Below the pieces are notes generated by a model. That model had not been told where the DNA came from, ran no database searches, and saw only the letters and a list, made by a program, of their open reading frames with translations. From NCBI RefSeq assembly GCF_023206395.1, contig NZ_CP066150.1, positions 1,364,001 to 1,428,000 of the forward strand: a stretch of 64,000 nt of DNA. Direction: 5' to 3'. The translations under genes were made by a program, and so were the position numbers. Origin of the DNA: Vibrio sp. ED004. GTDB taxonomy: Bacteria > Pseudomonadota > Gammaproteobacteria > Enterobacterales > Vibrionaceae. Shown in pieces: positions 1 through 9,125 of the stretch. The first letter of the stretch is position 1, and each line of letters opens with the position of its first letter.

Positions 1-351
1 CTTTGGTCGTTAGGTGCTGAATATGAATTTGGTCAAGCTGTACTTGCCAGTGAAGGGCAAATTAGCGACTTCTCTTCATCCATGTACGCAAGTCTTGGCT
101 ACCACTTAGGGTCATTCACGCCTTACGTCGTTTATGGCGCACAATTTGACTCCAATGAACACTTAGAGGGGAACAGCTACTTAATTGGCGTTGACTATGA
201 TGTGTTACCTAACGTGTCTATTAATGGTGAAGTGCAATATTTTGAGGCTCGTAAAGCAAACGGTGCCTTTGTTGAGGATTTCAACGCACTTACTGGTTTT
301 GATGACAAAGATGCCGTCCTTTACACCATCATGTTGAGTTTCGTTTTCTAA
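1..351 (+). CDS. Outer-membrane beta-barrel protein, C-terminal part (5' end outside window)
   Basis: An open frame runs from the first base of the window to a TAA stop, giving 116 residues with no start codon of its own context. The residues alternate polar and hydrophobic in beta-strand fashion (GYHLG..TPYVVYGAQF, SYLIGVDYDVLPNVSINGEVQYFEA) and the chain ends in TIMLSFVF. A terminal Phe with alternating hydrophobics is the signal recognised by the BAM complex in outer-membrane barrels. It is probably a porin of the type encoded again at 2768-3904, which also ends in DFVF. The substrate is unknown. A terminator follows directly. Confidence 0.75.
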   Translation, partial: LWSLGAEYEFGQAVLASEGQISDFSSSMYASLGYHLGSFTPYVVYGAQFDSNEHLEGNSYLIGVDYDVLPNVSINGEVQYFEARKANGAFVEDFNALTGFDDKDAVLYTIMLSFVF

Positions 352-378
352 CCCAGAATTAAACAATCACCATTAAAT

Positions 379-414
379 AAAAGCCCAAGGTAATCAAATA
401 ACCTTGGGCTTTTT
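379..414 (+). terminator. Intrinsic terminator after the outer-membrane gene
   Basis: An 11-bp perfect stem AAGCCCAAGGT / ACCTTGGGCTT (381-391 and 401-411) with a short loop, followed by a T run. Confidence 0.85.
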
Positions 415-454
415 AATGGTTCATCGCGGATTAGCGGGAACTAAAAGTAAATTA

Positions 455-501
455 CCACCTTCTAAAGAAGGTGGCTTTATGTGAGCCCCCTAAAAGGGGG
501 C
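455..501. repeat. Two hairpins at one end of the IS200-like element
   Basis: There are two perfect stem-loops 10 bp apart: an 8-bp stem with a TAAA loop (455-474) and a 6-bp GC-only stem with a TAAAA loop (485-501). The second lies just past the restored stop codon of tnpA and may also stop transcription. Confidence 0.75.
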
Positions 502-507
502 CTTTGT

Positions 508-941
508 TTAGTCCAACGCCAATTGCTGCTGCTCCACGCGCTCTTTTTTCTCTTGATGTCTTACATAGCGTCGAATGATTTCTTCATTAACCCCTACGCT
601 ATCGACAAAATAGCCCTTTGCCAAAAGTGGTTACCCCAGAGTTTGTTTCTCCTTAAATATGGAAATTTACTAAAGAGTTTTAAAGCTATTTTGCCTTTCA
701 ATACGCCCATCAACTTGGATATCGATAACTTAGGCGGAACTTTTACTACCAAGTGCACGTGGTCAACTTGAACGTTTAATTCAACGACTTCACATCCAAG
801 TTGATTACAGTAAACGTTTATACATCGATAAACTTCTTTACCTACATTGTTTTTCAAAATCCTAAATCGATACTTTGGTGTCCACACTATGTGATATTGA
901 CATCTCCAAAATACGTGGGAAGCTTGATTATATCTGCTCAT
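508..941 (-). pseudogene. IS200-family transposase TnpA, frameshifted
   Basis: The intact N-terminal part reads HVFWRCQYHIVWTPKYR and contains the HUH pair as VDHVHLVV, the metal-binding motif of Y1 transposases. After GNHFWQR the frame is lost and stops at 594. One base further on, the minus strand continues with the family's usual ending, GYFVDSVGVNEEIIRRYV, to a stop at 508-510. A single base therefore seems to be missing at about 612-622, in the AAAGGG run. Restored length would be about 144 residues, near the normal 140-155. The catalytic Tyr of this family normally lies in the C-terminal helix, here beyond the frameshift, so the product as read would be inactive. Confidence 0.85.
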
Positions 942-1025
942 GTTATTTGTCCTCTTTGACTTCGCTAAAAATCAAGGGAGCATTTAACATGGGTAGAACT
1001 ACAGGCAAAGCCAAACTGAATGATA

Positions 1026-1047
1026 ACCACCTACTGAAGTAGGTGGT
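1026..1047. repeat. Hairpin at the other end of the IS200-like element
   Basis: A 10-bp perfect stem ACCACCTACT / AGTAGGTGGT, similar in sequence (CCACCT..AGGTGG) to the left hairpin at 455-474, as expected for paired IS200/IS605 ends. Confidence 0.7.
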
Positions 1048-1062
1048 TTAGGGCTGAAAACA

Positions 1063-1124
1063 AAAACGGTAGTAAGTGATATGGTTTAGTCGCCAAACAA
1101 AAATCATACACAAACTACCGTTTT
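1063..1124. repeat. 11-bp inverted repeat before the ISL3-like transposase
   Basis: AAAACGGTAGT at 1063-1073 is repeated inverted as ACTACCGTTTT at 1114-1124, two bases before the transposase ATG. It may be a stem sequestering the start region, a transposase binding site or the left end of the element. I could not fix the insertion boundaries. Confidence 0.5.
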
Positions 1125-1125
1125 C

Positions 1126-2317
1126 ATGCCGAATCATACTTTCCTATCTTCATTCTGGGAAGGCTTTAAAATAGTAAAGTCTCACCAGACAGCATCACTT
1201 GTTACACTAACTCTTAAACCTAATTCTGAGGCTAAATGCCTTTGCGGTCTTGAAGCTGAGGCTATCCATGAGTATCAATGGCGTCATGTGAAAGAGGCCA
1301 TGTTGTTCAATGTTCCTGTTGAGCTTTCCGTTCAAACTCGAAGGATCAAGTGTCGTGACTGCGGCATAAAAACAGAGTTTCTATCTTGTTAGAGCCTTAT
1401 GCTCGTATAACGACGCGTCTAAAAAGCTATATAGAACAACTACTGCCTCTTCTTCCCATTAAGCATATCTCCCAGTTAACGAGCGTTCATTGGCACACCA
1501 TTAAAGAGATAGATAAACGTCGACTTCGCCAAGTGGTACCGTCAGTGAAATGGGAAGGGCTAAGGCAACTCGTCATGGACGAGTTCGCCATCTTTAAAGG
1601 GCACCGATATGCCACAGTCATCGCTGATGCTAAGACTCACCAAGTCATTTGGATAGGGTTAGGTCGTAGCCGCAAGGACATACGACCGTTTTTCGAGCAG
1701 TTAGGCAAGCATGGTAACAATATCGAAGCGGTCGCAATGGACATGAATACGGCTTTTGACCTTGAAGTTCAAGCGCACTGCCCGAATGCAAAAATCGTTT
1801 ACGACTTATTCCATGTTGTTGCTAAGTTCGGTCGTGAGGTGATGGATAGAGTCAGAGTCGACCAAGCTAACAAACTCAAGCAGGATAAAAAAGCGAGGCA
1901 ATGGGTGAAGCGCTCACGCTGGGTACTGCTGAAAAACAGAGGTAATTTAAATGCACGACAAGATAGCTATCTTACTGAAATATTGAATATCAATAAGGAC
2001 TTGATGGCCACTTATATACTCGGCTCACAACTCAAAGAGCTTTGGTACTGTAAATCAGAAGCACATGCTAAGGGGCTCTGGAGGTATGGTGGGCACAAGT
2101 GCAAGAGAGTGGAATTAAGCCATTGAAAGAGTTTGCACGAAAACTGAGGCCTTATCTTCACGGTATTATTGCATCGGCAACTTATCCGCTCAACACCTGC
2201 ACATTGGAAGGGATAAACAACAAAATAAAGTTAATCAAGCGAATGGGGTATGGATATCGAGATACAGACTACTTCTTCTTGAAGATAAAAGCGGCTTTCC
2301 CCGGAAAGCCGCGATGA
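1126..2317 (+). pseudogene. ISL3-family transposase, two frameshifts
   Basis: Three consecutive frames together make one ISL3-type DDE transposase of about 396 residues. The N-terminal zinc finger has CLCG and CRDCG cysteine pairs. The first catalytic Asp is in VMDEFAIFKGH, the second in VAMDMNTAF, and the Glu in TLEGINNKIK. The frame changes near 1388, where TCTTGTTAGAG fits a lost G of an expected Trp codon (W-LEPYAR). It changes again near 2087, where TATGGTGGGCA fits a lost T in RYWWAQVQESG. Both look like single-base deletions, so the gene is dead unless these are sequencing errors. The order of the parts and the catalytic residues are otherwise complete. Confidence 0.87.
2291..2312. repeat. 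Perfect hairpin at the 3' end of the ISL3-like gene
   Basis: GCGGCTTTCC-CC-GGAAAGCCGC overlaps the last codons of the transposase. Read on the minus strand it is followed by TTTTATC, so it can also act as a terminator for the PstS-like gene that points toward it. Confidence 0.65.
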
Positions 2318-2347
2318 ACCTTTTTAATGTTGGTAAGCAAACAACGC

Positions 2348-2758
2348 TTAGTATTTAAATAATACTTTCACGTCACCTGTTACAGCGGCTTCGTCGACAT
2401 AACCAATTGCGTTGGTTTTTGAAGCAACCGTTGTGATTGCTTCGTTGTAGTCTGCAACCTGGATTGGCGCTTCAGCTTTACCGGTAAATACAAGTCGCGA
2501 CCACGCTGATTGAAGTTGTGATTCGCTGCGCCCCGTCGCCACCTCATGGAAGGCTAGTCGACCTTCAGAACCATCAGCCAGCTCGATGATCTGTGCTTTG
2601 GTACCATTCGATAGCTTGCTTTTCTTACCCATGAATAACTTTTTAACGTCAGATTTAGATAGAGAATCAACGCCAGCATTGTTACCAATCACTACCATTC
2701 CAGCAGAAGCGTTAAATGAAAGAACCGCTACGGTTATTGCTGCCAGTAAACTTTTCAT
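2348..2758 (-). CDS. PstS-like small periplasmic binding-protein domain
   Basis: The product has 136 residues with a clear signal peptide (MKSLLAAITVAVLSFNASA) and then a short phosphate-binding-protein-like domain: MVVIGNNAGVDSLSKSDVKKLFMGK and IGYVDEAAV near the end. These small PstS-like proteins are about half the length of true PstS and are common in vibrios, often next to porins. It ends without any membrane anchor, so it should be free in the periplasm. Its start lies 9 bp after the end of the porin gene on the same strand, so the two form an operon. The ligand is unknown, and phosphate is only a family-based guess. Confidence 0.8.
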   Translation of the reverse strand: MKSLLAAITVAVLSFNASAGMVVIGNNAGVDSLSKSDVKKLFMGKKSKLSNGTKAQIIELADGSEGRLAFHEVATGRSESQLQSAWSRLVFTGKAEAPIQVADYNEAITTVASKTNAIGYVDEAAVTGDVKVLFKY

Positions 2759-2767
2759 GTTGCCTCC

Positions 2768-3904
2768 TTAGAATACGAAATCAAGACGTGCTGAATAGAC
2801 AATAGAGCTGTCTTCAAGGTAGTTACCCGTTGCAATATATGGGTTTGCTGTTGTTTCAACATTGCTTTGGAACCCACCACTAGTATCTCGGTAATCCACA
2901 TACGTCACATCCGCTTTTAAAGACATGTTCTTAGCGAAATCCCAACGACTACCAACAGAGTAAGAAAGACGCTCGTAATTCATCGACTCTTTAATTGCCG
3001 TCGTAGTCATGTTTTCACGTTCTTCGTTGTCTGTTGTTTCAACCCAGCTAACAGAAACGTAAGGCGTAAATTCATTAATTCGGTAACCGACCAAGCCAGA
3101 AACCGATTGATAGTCATAAAACTGCCCTTCCAACTGTACATCCGCAGCTTCAACATTAACTAACAGATCACCATTGTCATATTGAGCACCCAAGGAGATG
3201 AACTGGCCATCTTGGCTATCTAGCATTGCACCCAATTGACAATACGGGTCTTGTGAGTTTTGGAAATCACAAGAAGGGTTTGACTCAGCAACAAAGTACG
3301 AACCACGGAAAGTAAAATCATCAACGTTCCAGTTGGCACTGATACCGAATAGTTTATCCAGTTTAACTTCACCAACAATTGAGTCGTCTTCATCAATAGT
3401 ACCAATACCGACCACAGGCTGAAGAAGAATGCTTGAATCTTCAAGCTCAATCGGAATCAATAAATCAGCGCCCGTATAGCCCTTTAAAACAATGTTTTCA
3501 TACAATTCTTGAGAAGGTCTGATCATAGGGTATGCATAACCAAGATCAGTGTAGTCAGAGTAGAAAAACAGAGGTAGACGCAGCTTACCCGCACGGGCAG
3601 TAAATGAATCAAAATCATAAGAGGCGTAAGCCATTTCGATTTTTGGCTCATAGTCATAACGGCTGTTTGCAACAACTTGTGTCACGAACTTCGCTCGTTC
3701 GTTAACTTGAAAATCAAACTGCAAGCCCGCTAGTGTCTCTTGCTCCCAATCCAATTTTTCATCTGTATAGCCAGCATAACCGATAGCGTTATCTGACTTA
3801 CCGATACCTACAGAACCAAATCCACTAATACGAAGGTTATCCATATTTGCAGCATTTGCTCCAAACGCCATACTTACTAGGGCAGCAACCACTGTCTTCT
3901 TCAT
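2768..3904 (-). CDS. Outer-membrane porin-like protein
   Basis: A 378-residue product with signal peptide MKKTVVAALVSMAFGANA followed by NLRISGFGSVGIGK, typical of the first strand of porin-like barrels, and ending in SARLDFVF. The start is placed at the Met of MKK because GGAG lies 8 bases upstream. An in-frame ATG four codons earlier has no such site. Mid-protein loops hold the only two cysteines (NPSCDF, DPYCQL), a likely disulphide. It precedes the PstS-like gene by 9 bp. The N-terminal region resembles porins found beside periplasmic binding proteins, so the pair may take up one anion or ligand, but nothing identifies it. Confidence 0.8.
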   Translation of the reverse strand: MKKTVVAALVSMAFGANAANMDNLRISGFGSVGIGKSDNAIGYAGYTDEKLDWEQETLAGLQFDFQVNERAKFVTQVVANSRYDYEPKIEMAYASYDFDSFTARAGKLRLPLFFYSDYTDLGYAYPMIRPSQELYENIVLKGYTGADLLIPIELEDSSILLQPVVGIGTIDEDDSIVGEVKLDKLFGISANWNVDDFTFRGSYFVAESNPSCDFQNSQDPYCQLGAMLDSQDGQFISLGAQYDNGDLLVNVEAADVQLEGQFYDYQSVSGLVGYRINEFTPYVSVSWVETTDNEERENMTTTAIKESMNYERLSYSVGSRWDFAKNMSLKADVTYVDYRDTSGGFQSNVETTANPYIATGNYLEDSSIVYSARLDFVF

Positions 3905-4023
3905 AACTAACTCCAATTTGTTATGTTGTTTCTTGTTTTTATGTAATTAACCCAAATTTTGGGCATACTCCCGCCCTCCTTGAGGCATAGCCAGAAAGAG
4001 AGAAGGAATGATTCTAGGGGGGC

Positions 4024-5637
4024 TTAACTCACCTTAAAATGGCCAGTTAATGCTGATATGTTACGAGTAACTTCTTGAATATCATGGGCTACTGCGTCGA
4101 CTTGTTTAACGCTGCTACTCGTCCCTTCTGCCATTTTTCTGATTTCTTCGACAAAAGTTTCTATACGAGTTGAGGTTTGTTCCTGCTCTTCAGTTGCAGC
4201 GGCAATACTTTCATTTCGCTGACTGATTTCAGTGATCTCGGAAGTGATTTTTTGTAGCGAGTTTTCAGCAACCAGTGACTTTTCAACGCAAGTTTCAGCT
4301 TTCGTCACGCTATCCGAAATGATCGTAGAGGCTGTTTTAGCTTGTTCTTGTAACTGTAAAAGTACAGATTGGATTTCTTGTGTCGACGTTTGTGTTCTTG
4401 ATGCTAACGTTCGAACTTCATCAGCAACGACAGCAAAGCCACGACCTTGTTCTCCTGCGCGCGCCGCTTCTATTGCAGCATTAAGTGCCAGTAGGTTTGT
4501 TTGCTCAGCAATAGCGCTTATCGCCTCTAAGATAGAGCCGGCACTTTGAGTATTGTCATTCAATTGCTTAACCACTTGTGAAGCATTACCGACATCTTGT
4601 GTCAGTTCTTGTACGGCTAAAATGGTACTTTTAACCTGCTGCTCTCCTAGTGTCGCCTGCTCACTGGCACTTGAAGCGGAAGTCGAAGCATCATTCGCGT
4701 TCGTTGCGATCTCTCTGGCAGCAACAAACAACTGATTTAATGAGCTAGATACTTCTTCAATAGAAAGATGTTGTTTGGTCGAAAGTTCGTTCGTGACCTG
4801 ACTAGAGCTCACCAAAGCGTTAGAAATAGTGTCCAATTGAGTGACGTTCTCGATCGTATGCGTCACGTTTTGTTGCAGATGAGAGACAAAACTATTGAAT
4901 GATTCGACGAGTGGTTTTAGTTCGTCGTTTTTCTCATGTTGTAAGCGAACAGTTAAGTCACCATCGCCTTCCGCAATATCGCGCATCTTGTCACTGATAT
5001 TGGCTAAGTCTTTGCGTATTCCTTTAACCACAAACCATCCAAAGATGCACATTGCAAGCATGGCTAATGCACCTGAAATACTCATGATTTGGTTAGCTGT
5101 TTTATTATTTGATTCTAACTCTTGCACTGCGTTCTCAAACTCTGACTGACGAGCCGACGAAAACTCACTCATCCCTGTAGTAAGCTCTTCTAAGATTGCT
5201 GTGCTTTGCTTCGCGAGACGACCTGCTTCACTAAGACTAATTTCTTCGTCGATCATGCCTTGCGCGATGCGATAAGCCAAATCGAAGTATTGATTGGTTT
5301 GATTTTGCAGAAGTGCTGATGAACCTTGTAAAGACGGGTCCAATGAAATTTGAATATTGAAGTTACTTTGAATCGCAGCAAGAGTTTGCTTATTCATCTC
5401 CAAGATCTCTTCATCACCAAGAGTCACAGCTAAATTAAAGCGTTCTGCTAATTGAGAGATTAAAACACTATTTAACGACGCAGAATTCATGACAGGATAA
5501 GTTACTTGGTCAATCCTATTAACCTGCTTGGTATTGTTGGTTAAGGTATCTCCTCCAACAAATAGAATACTAATAAATCCGATTAACGAAACTAAACATA
5601 ACGCTAGAATTCTATTCTTGATCGATAGTGTAAACAT
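4024..5637 (-). CDS. Methyl-accepting chemotaxis protein
   Basis: A 537-residue transmembrane chemoreceptor. TM1 is about residues 10-29, a periplasmic sensing region of about 150 mostly helical residues follows, TM2 is about 186-206, then a HAMP domain and a long MA signalling coiled coil. The conserved tip is present as [20 protein letters not shown] with downstream [16 protein letters not shown], the site that contacts CheA and CheW. The chain ends in [11 protein letters not shown], without a C-terminal pentapeptide for CheR docking. It lies upstream of the porin on the same strand with a 119-bp gap. The ligand cannot be inferred from the sequence. Confidence 0.93.
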   Translation of the reverse strand: MFTLSIKNRILALCLVSLIGFISILFVGGDTLTNNTKQVNRIDQVTYPVMNSASLNSVLISQLAERFNLAVTLGDEEILEMNKQTLAAIQSNFNIQISLDPSLQGSSALLQNQTNQYFDLAYRIAQGMIDEEISLSEAGRLAKQSTAILEELTTGMSEFSSARQSEFENAVQELESNNKTANQIMSISGALAMLAMCIFGWFVVKGIRKDLANISDKMRDIAEGDGDLTVRLQHEKNDELKPLVESFNSFVSHLQQNVTHTIENVTQLDTISNALVSSSQVTNELSTKQHLSIEEVSSSLNQLFVAAREIATNANDASTSASSASEQATLGEQQVKSTILAVQELTQDVGNASQVVKQLNDNTQSAGSILEAISAIAEQTNLLALNAAIEAARAGEQGRGFAVVADEVRTLASRTQTSTQEIQSVLLQLQEQAKTASTIISDSVTKAETCVEKSLVAENSLQKITSEITEISQRNESIAAATEEQEQTSTRIETFVEEIRKMAEGTSSSVKQVDAVAHDIQEVTRNISALTGHFKVS

Positions 5638-6101
5638 AAGCTTCCTTTGCTAAACAGTACGATGAACCGCACTAATTATTCGAACAATAACAGATCTGAC
5701 TAGTAGATCAATCTGCCACAGCAAAAATAGTAACAAAAATGTTAATATTATTTATAAAACGTTAAGGCAAGCAAAATTGCCATATAAATCAATGCGTATA
5801 AATAACCATTTTATTAAAAGGTCTTTTGTCATCAAAATAACGGCCAATTATTTAAATGGGATTCGGCATATATCGCCCCCACTTTTATTATTAAACAGTG
5901 GCTCTCTTTTCATTATTAAATCGATATCAACAAGCCAAATTTCTTCTTACATTCAACTGAGTAATAAATCCATATCGCAGCGTGTTCTACAATTTAATGA
6001 CTATGTCAGTATTGTGTGAGAAGCCGACAAACCCGAGAACTTCACCGTCTCAATTCGGTCAATCTTAGAGCGAATAAACAGATACCTTAAACGGAGAACG
6101 C
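5638..6101. other. AT-rich intergenic region between divergent genes
   Basis: These 464 bp separate the chemoreceptor and the gamma-glutamyltranspeptidase, which point away from each other, so both promoters must lie here. An 80-codon open frame at 5777-6019 has no recognisable domain or good ribosome-binding site and I do not call it. GGAG sits just before the ATG at 6102. Confidence 0.5.
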
Positions 6102-7832
6102 ATGCGAATAGCTACTTTATCTTTAAGTTTGGTTTCAGCGGTCGGTTTCGCGGCTGAGCCAAATCCTTTTCCAATTACGCCAGACGAAACTGGCGAAGAG
6201 TTTATGGTAAGTGCAACGAATCCATACGTAAGCAGCACTGGGTATTCGATACTCAAAAAAGGCGGTAATGCAGTCGATGCAATGGTGGCGATGCAGATGA
6301 CAATGTCGGTGGTTGAACCGGATATGACTGGGATCGGCGGTGGTACTTTTGCGCTGTTTTACCAAAAAGACAAAGATCAATTCCTCGCACTTGATGGACG
6401 AGATGAAGCCCCTTCAACTGCTACTCCAGACATGTTCATGGAAAATGGAGAAGCGCTAAGTCGAAACGAGATTTTAGGGGCTCGTTCTGTAGCGGTTCCC
6501 GGCACACTTCGTTTGCTCTATAGCACTCATCAACAATACGGAAAACTGCCATGGTCTGAACTTGTTCAACCCGCAATTGAACTGGCAAGCAAGGGCTACG
6601 CGATGAACAGCTACACCTACGACATCGTGGTTCGTGAACAAGAACGATTGATTGAAGATCCAGAAATCGAATCCCTGTATTGGAATGGCGACCAAATCAA
6701 ACCAACTGGCACATTGATGAAAAACCCTAAGCTTGCTGGCACTCTTAGCAACATTGCCCAACAAGGCGATAAGTACCTTTATGGTGGCGAGTTTGGTAAG
6801 CACATCGTTGAAACGGTCAACAGCCGTATCGATTCAGACCACGCAAAACTCTCCATTGAAGATTTTGAACAGTACCAAGTCAAACAACGTGAGGTTATTG
6901 AAAGCGACTACCGAGGCAACAAGATTGTCTCGTTCGGTTATCCAGCCTCTGGTGGGGTAATGGTTGCTCAAAGCCTTGAGATGTTGGAAGCCTATGACTT
7001 AGCCGACATGTCTAAAACCGATGTTGAACCTTGGCGCTTGATGACCGAAGCAATGAGAATCGCAAAGGCCGATCGCATCGCTTTTGCGGGCGATCCAGAT
7101 TACATTGAAGCGCCCGTAGCTGCCCTACTCGACAAAGCCTACATCGATGAGCGACGTAAGCTCATTCCAGAGAGTGGCATTGCGAAAACAAACCCGAAAG
7201 CAGGCAAGCTATCCGATACTGATTACGCTCAGTATCAAGGTTTTGAGAGTCAAGATACTGGGCACATATCCATTATCGACAAAGACGGTAATGCCATTGC
7301 CATGACTAGCACCGTCGGCACAGGCATGGGCTCTGGAGTGATGGTCGATGGCGTGATTCTTAACGCACAAATGGCGAACTTCTCCACCAAACCCACCATA
7401 AACGGTAAACCGACTCAAAACGCCATCGAAGCGGGTAAGCGACCACGCTCTGCAATCACACCATTAATGGTTATGGATAAAAAGGGCGACCTGCGTTTAG
7501 TTATCGGATCTCCAGGTAGCTCGCAAATTCCGGGTTACGTGTTGAAAGCCGTAATAGGTGTTCTAGATTGGGATCTGTCCGCGCAGGAAGCAATTGACCT
7601 TCCAAACATCCAATACGGCACCAAGATTGATCGCACCAAACCTTATGAGCCAACAGGTTTACTCGTCGAGAAGAAAACCTACGCCGAAATGTTAGTACCA
7701 GAGTTCATGCAACTCGGTTATCCGGTGCATGTCATTCCAGTCGTCAGTGGCTTGAATGCCATTGAAGTCAAAGATGGCAAGATCTATGGCGCGACCGACA
7801 GACGCCGTGCATCAAGCTCTATGGGTGAATGA
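6102..7832 (+). CDS. ggt: Gamma-glutamyltranspeptidase
   Basis: A 576-residue periplasmic Ntn-hydrolase that transfers or hydrolyses the gamma-glutamyl group of glutathione and related compounds after self-cleavage into two subunits. A signal peptide (to about residue 18) is followed by GGNAVDAMVAMQMTMSVVEP, GIGGGTF and the substrate Arg region LDGRDEAP. The nucleophile that starts the small subunit is Thr386 in QDTGHIS. The second Thr of the usual TTH motif is Gly here. The C-terminal motif is GSPGSSQIP instead of GSPGG. The length is normal for the family. GGAG lies 6 bases before the ATG. The changes around the nucleophile may alter acceptor preference. Confidence 0.92.
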   Translation: MRIATLSLSLVSAVGFAAEPNPFPITPDETGEEFMVSATNPYVSSTGYSILKKGGNAVDAMVAMQMTMSVVEPDMTGIGGGTFALFYQKDKDQFLALDGRDEAPSTATPDMFMENGEALSRNEILGARSVAVPGTLRLLYSTHQQYGKLPWSELVQPAIELASKGYAMNSYTYDIVVREQERLIEDPEIESLYWNGDQIKPTGTLMKNPKLAGTLSNIAQQGDKYLYGGEFGKHIVETVNSRIDSDHAKLSIEDFEQYQVKQREVIESDYRGNKIVSFGYPASGGVMVAQSLEMLEAYDLADMSKTDVEPWRLMTEAMRIAKADRIAFAGDPDYIEAPVAALLDKAYIDERRKLIPESGIAKTNPKAGKLSDTDYAQYQGFESQDTGHISIIDKDGNAIAMTSTVGTGMGSGVMVDGVILNAQMANFSTKPTINGKPTQNAIEAGKRPRSAITPLMVMDKKGDLRLVIGSPGSSQIPGYVLKAVIGVLDWDLSAQEAIDLPNIQYGTKIDRTKPYEPTGLLVEKKTYAEMLVPEFMQLGYPVHVIPVVSGLNAIEVKDGKIYGATDRRRASSSMGE

Positions 7833-7843
7833 TAAAACGAAAC

Positions 7844-7868
7844 GGGCAAGTAATAGGCTTGCCCTTAT
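7844..7868 (+). terminator. Terminator after ggt
   Basis: GGGCAAG / CTTGCCC (7844-7850 and 7858-7864) followed by a T-rich stretch. Confidence 0.7.
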
Positions 7869-7913
7869 TTTGTCTTTAGTCGCTTGAGCCTTATCTAAGC
7901 AGTTCATGGATGC

Positions 7914-7942
7914 GAAAAAGCCAGTCGAACGTGTCGACTGGC
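7914..7942 (-). terminator. Terminator of the HEAT/TPR gene
   Basis: A perfect 9-bp stem GCCAGTCGA / TCGACTGGC (7920-7928 and 7934-7942). On the minus strand it is followed by TTTTTC. Confidence 0.75.
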
Positions 7943-7979
7943 ATTTCATTATCGGCTTCGCTATTTACTCATTAGAATA

Positions 7980-9038
7980 TTATGAACTTGGCGCTACTCG
8001 CTTTTCTTTCAACTGCTCAATAACGTAGTCAGGAGCCACTTTACCTAGCTCACCTAAGCAATCATCGGTCTTTTCATTGCCGTAGCGTACGTAGATATCG
8101 CATACCGCGTATAACTGCTCTGGAGAACCAGAGATCAAATACGCTTTTTCGAACGATTTAGTCGACTTATCGATATCGAGCTCTTCTTGTAATACCCCAT
8201 TTAGGTACCAGTAGTAGCTGTTATCTTTCGCTAGCTTCGCAGCCACTTCAATCTCTTTGGCTGCCGCAGTTTTGTCTTCAAGGCGAACCAGAGTCAGCGA
8301 TTTCGAATAATGCAGAGCGGCGTTATTTGGCACGCTCTCCAAACCACGATCTAATACTTCGACTGCTTGCTTATCTTTGTTCTGAGCTCGAAAATTATCT
8401 GCGTAGCTCAACCAAACTTGCGCATCTTTTGGATGCGTATTGATCAGTTCTAGATAAACCGTTTCCGCCTTATCCCAGTCGTTGTGCCAGCGAAGCACAT
8501 CAGCAAACAGTAATTGGTACTTTTCAGATTCTTGCGTTTCCAAGAAGCTAATTAGCTCTGTGACTAGTGGTTCAATTTGTGCTTTTTGCTCATCATCTAA
8601 CGCATTGAAGTCACGGACTAGGTTTGACGTTGCCGTGTGGCGAACCATGGTATCGCTGTCTTTTAGCAGGGGTGAAACTAGCGCCCAACGATGCTCAAGT
8701 TGGTAAGGTTCAGAACCGATAACCGCCGCTTCACGAACTTCAGGGTTTTGATCTTTTAAGCCTCTTGCCACCGCCACCAGCGCATTTTGGCTTGGGTATG
8801 AAGCAAGCGCTTGCAGTGCTCCAGTTCGATTTTCAACAGATTGATTCTGATCTTGCGCCATGTAAGACAACTGCTGAATACGGGTTTGAGTGTCCGTCAT
8901 TTCAAGCACTTGATTGATATTTTGTGCCGGTGCGTCAACCGTTTGTTGAACGCTATTCGCAGCCATCGCAGACGTTGAAATCAATGCGGACGTTGAAACC
9001 AATAAAGCAACAGCCGTCGCTAAACTCTTCTTCATCAT
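7980..9038 (-). CDS. Periplasmic HEAT/TPR repeat protein
   Basis: A 352-residue protein with a signal peptide (to about residue 27, ending SAMAA). HEAT-like helices follow (about 55-165: NRTGALQALASY, EVREAAVIGS, TMVRHTATSNLVRDF), then TPR units (about 170-310: AKDAQVWLSYADNFRAQNK, ALHYSKSLTLVRL). Its whole length corresponds to the haem-free C-terminal half of the octaheme cytochrome encoded at 22040-24406. Both have the helix order HEAT then TPR and similar closing segments (LGKVAPDYVIEQLK against LSKVAPPEAINQLK). It has no CXXCH itself. It is likely a scaffold or adaptor in the same periplasmic process. It sits downstream of the sulfatase-maturase gene on the same strand. Confidence 0.8.
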   Translation of the reverse strand: MMKKSLATAVALLVSTSALISTSAMAANSVQQTVDAPAQNINQVLEMTDTQTRIQQLSYMAQDQNQSVENRTGALQALASYPSQNALVAVARGLKDQNPEVREAAVIGSEPYQLEHRWALVSPLLKDSDTMVRHTATSNLVRDFNALDDEQKAQIEPLVTELISFLETQESEKYQLLFADVLRWHNDWDKAETVYLELINTHPKDAQVWLSYADNFRAQNKDKQAVEVLDRGLESVPNNAALHYSKSLTLVRLEDKTAAAKEIEVAAKLAKDNSYYWYLNGVLQEELDIDKSTKSFEKAYLISGSPEQLYAVCDIYVRYGNEKTDDCLGELGKVAPDYVIEQLKEKRVAPSS

Positions 9039-9125
9039 AGTATTACCTTAAATTGGAGAACTTAGCCTGTCCTTAGACTCGTATCTGATTAAATTTTTCG
9101 TGGGCCTGTTAACTCAAAGAACGAG

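Larger units (their letters stand above)
452..1049 (-). mobile_element. IS200/IS605-family element, decayed
   Basis: A TnpA-type HUH transposase gene on the minus strand is flanked by subterminal hairpins. On the left are CCACCTTC-TAAA-GAAGGTGG (455-474) and GCCCCC-TAAAA-GGGGGC (485-501). On the right is ACCACCTACT-GA-AGTAGGTGGT (1026-1047). Hairpins at both ends with no terminal inverted repeat are typical of this family, whose transposase acts on single-stranded DNA and recognises such hairpins. No TnpB partner is present. Exact ends were not determined, so the limits given are the outer hairpin edges. Confidence 0.8.

Noticed and set aside
594..941. Programmed frameshifting in the IS transposase
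   Set aside because: IS200-type TnpA is normally one frame. The restored frame needs one base at an AAAGGG run, better explained by decay or sequencing error.
4232..4549. 105-codon frame opposite the chemoreceptor signalling domain
   Set aside because: Ser/Ala-rich antisense shadow of the conserved MA domain.
5777..6019. 80-codon open frame between the chemoreceptor and ggt
   Set aside because: No ribosome-binding site, no recognisable domain, and located in AT-rich promoter DNA.
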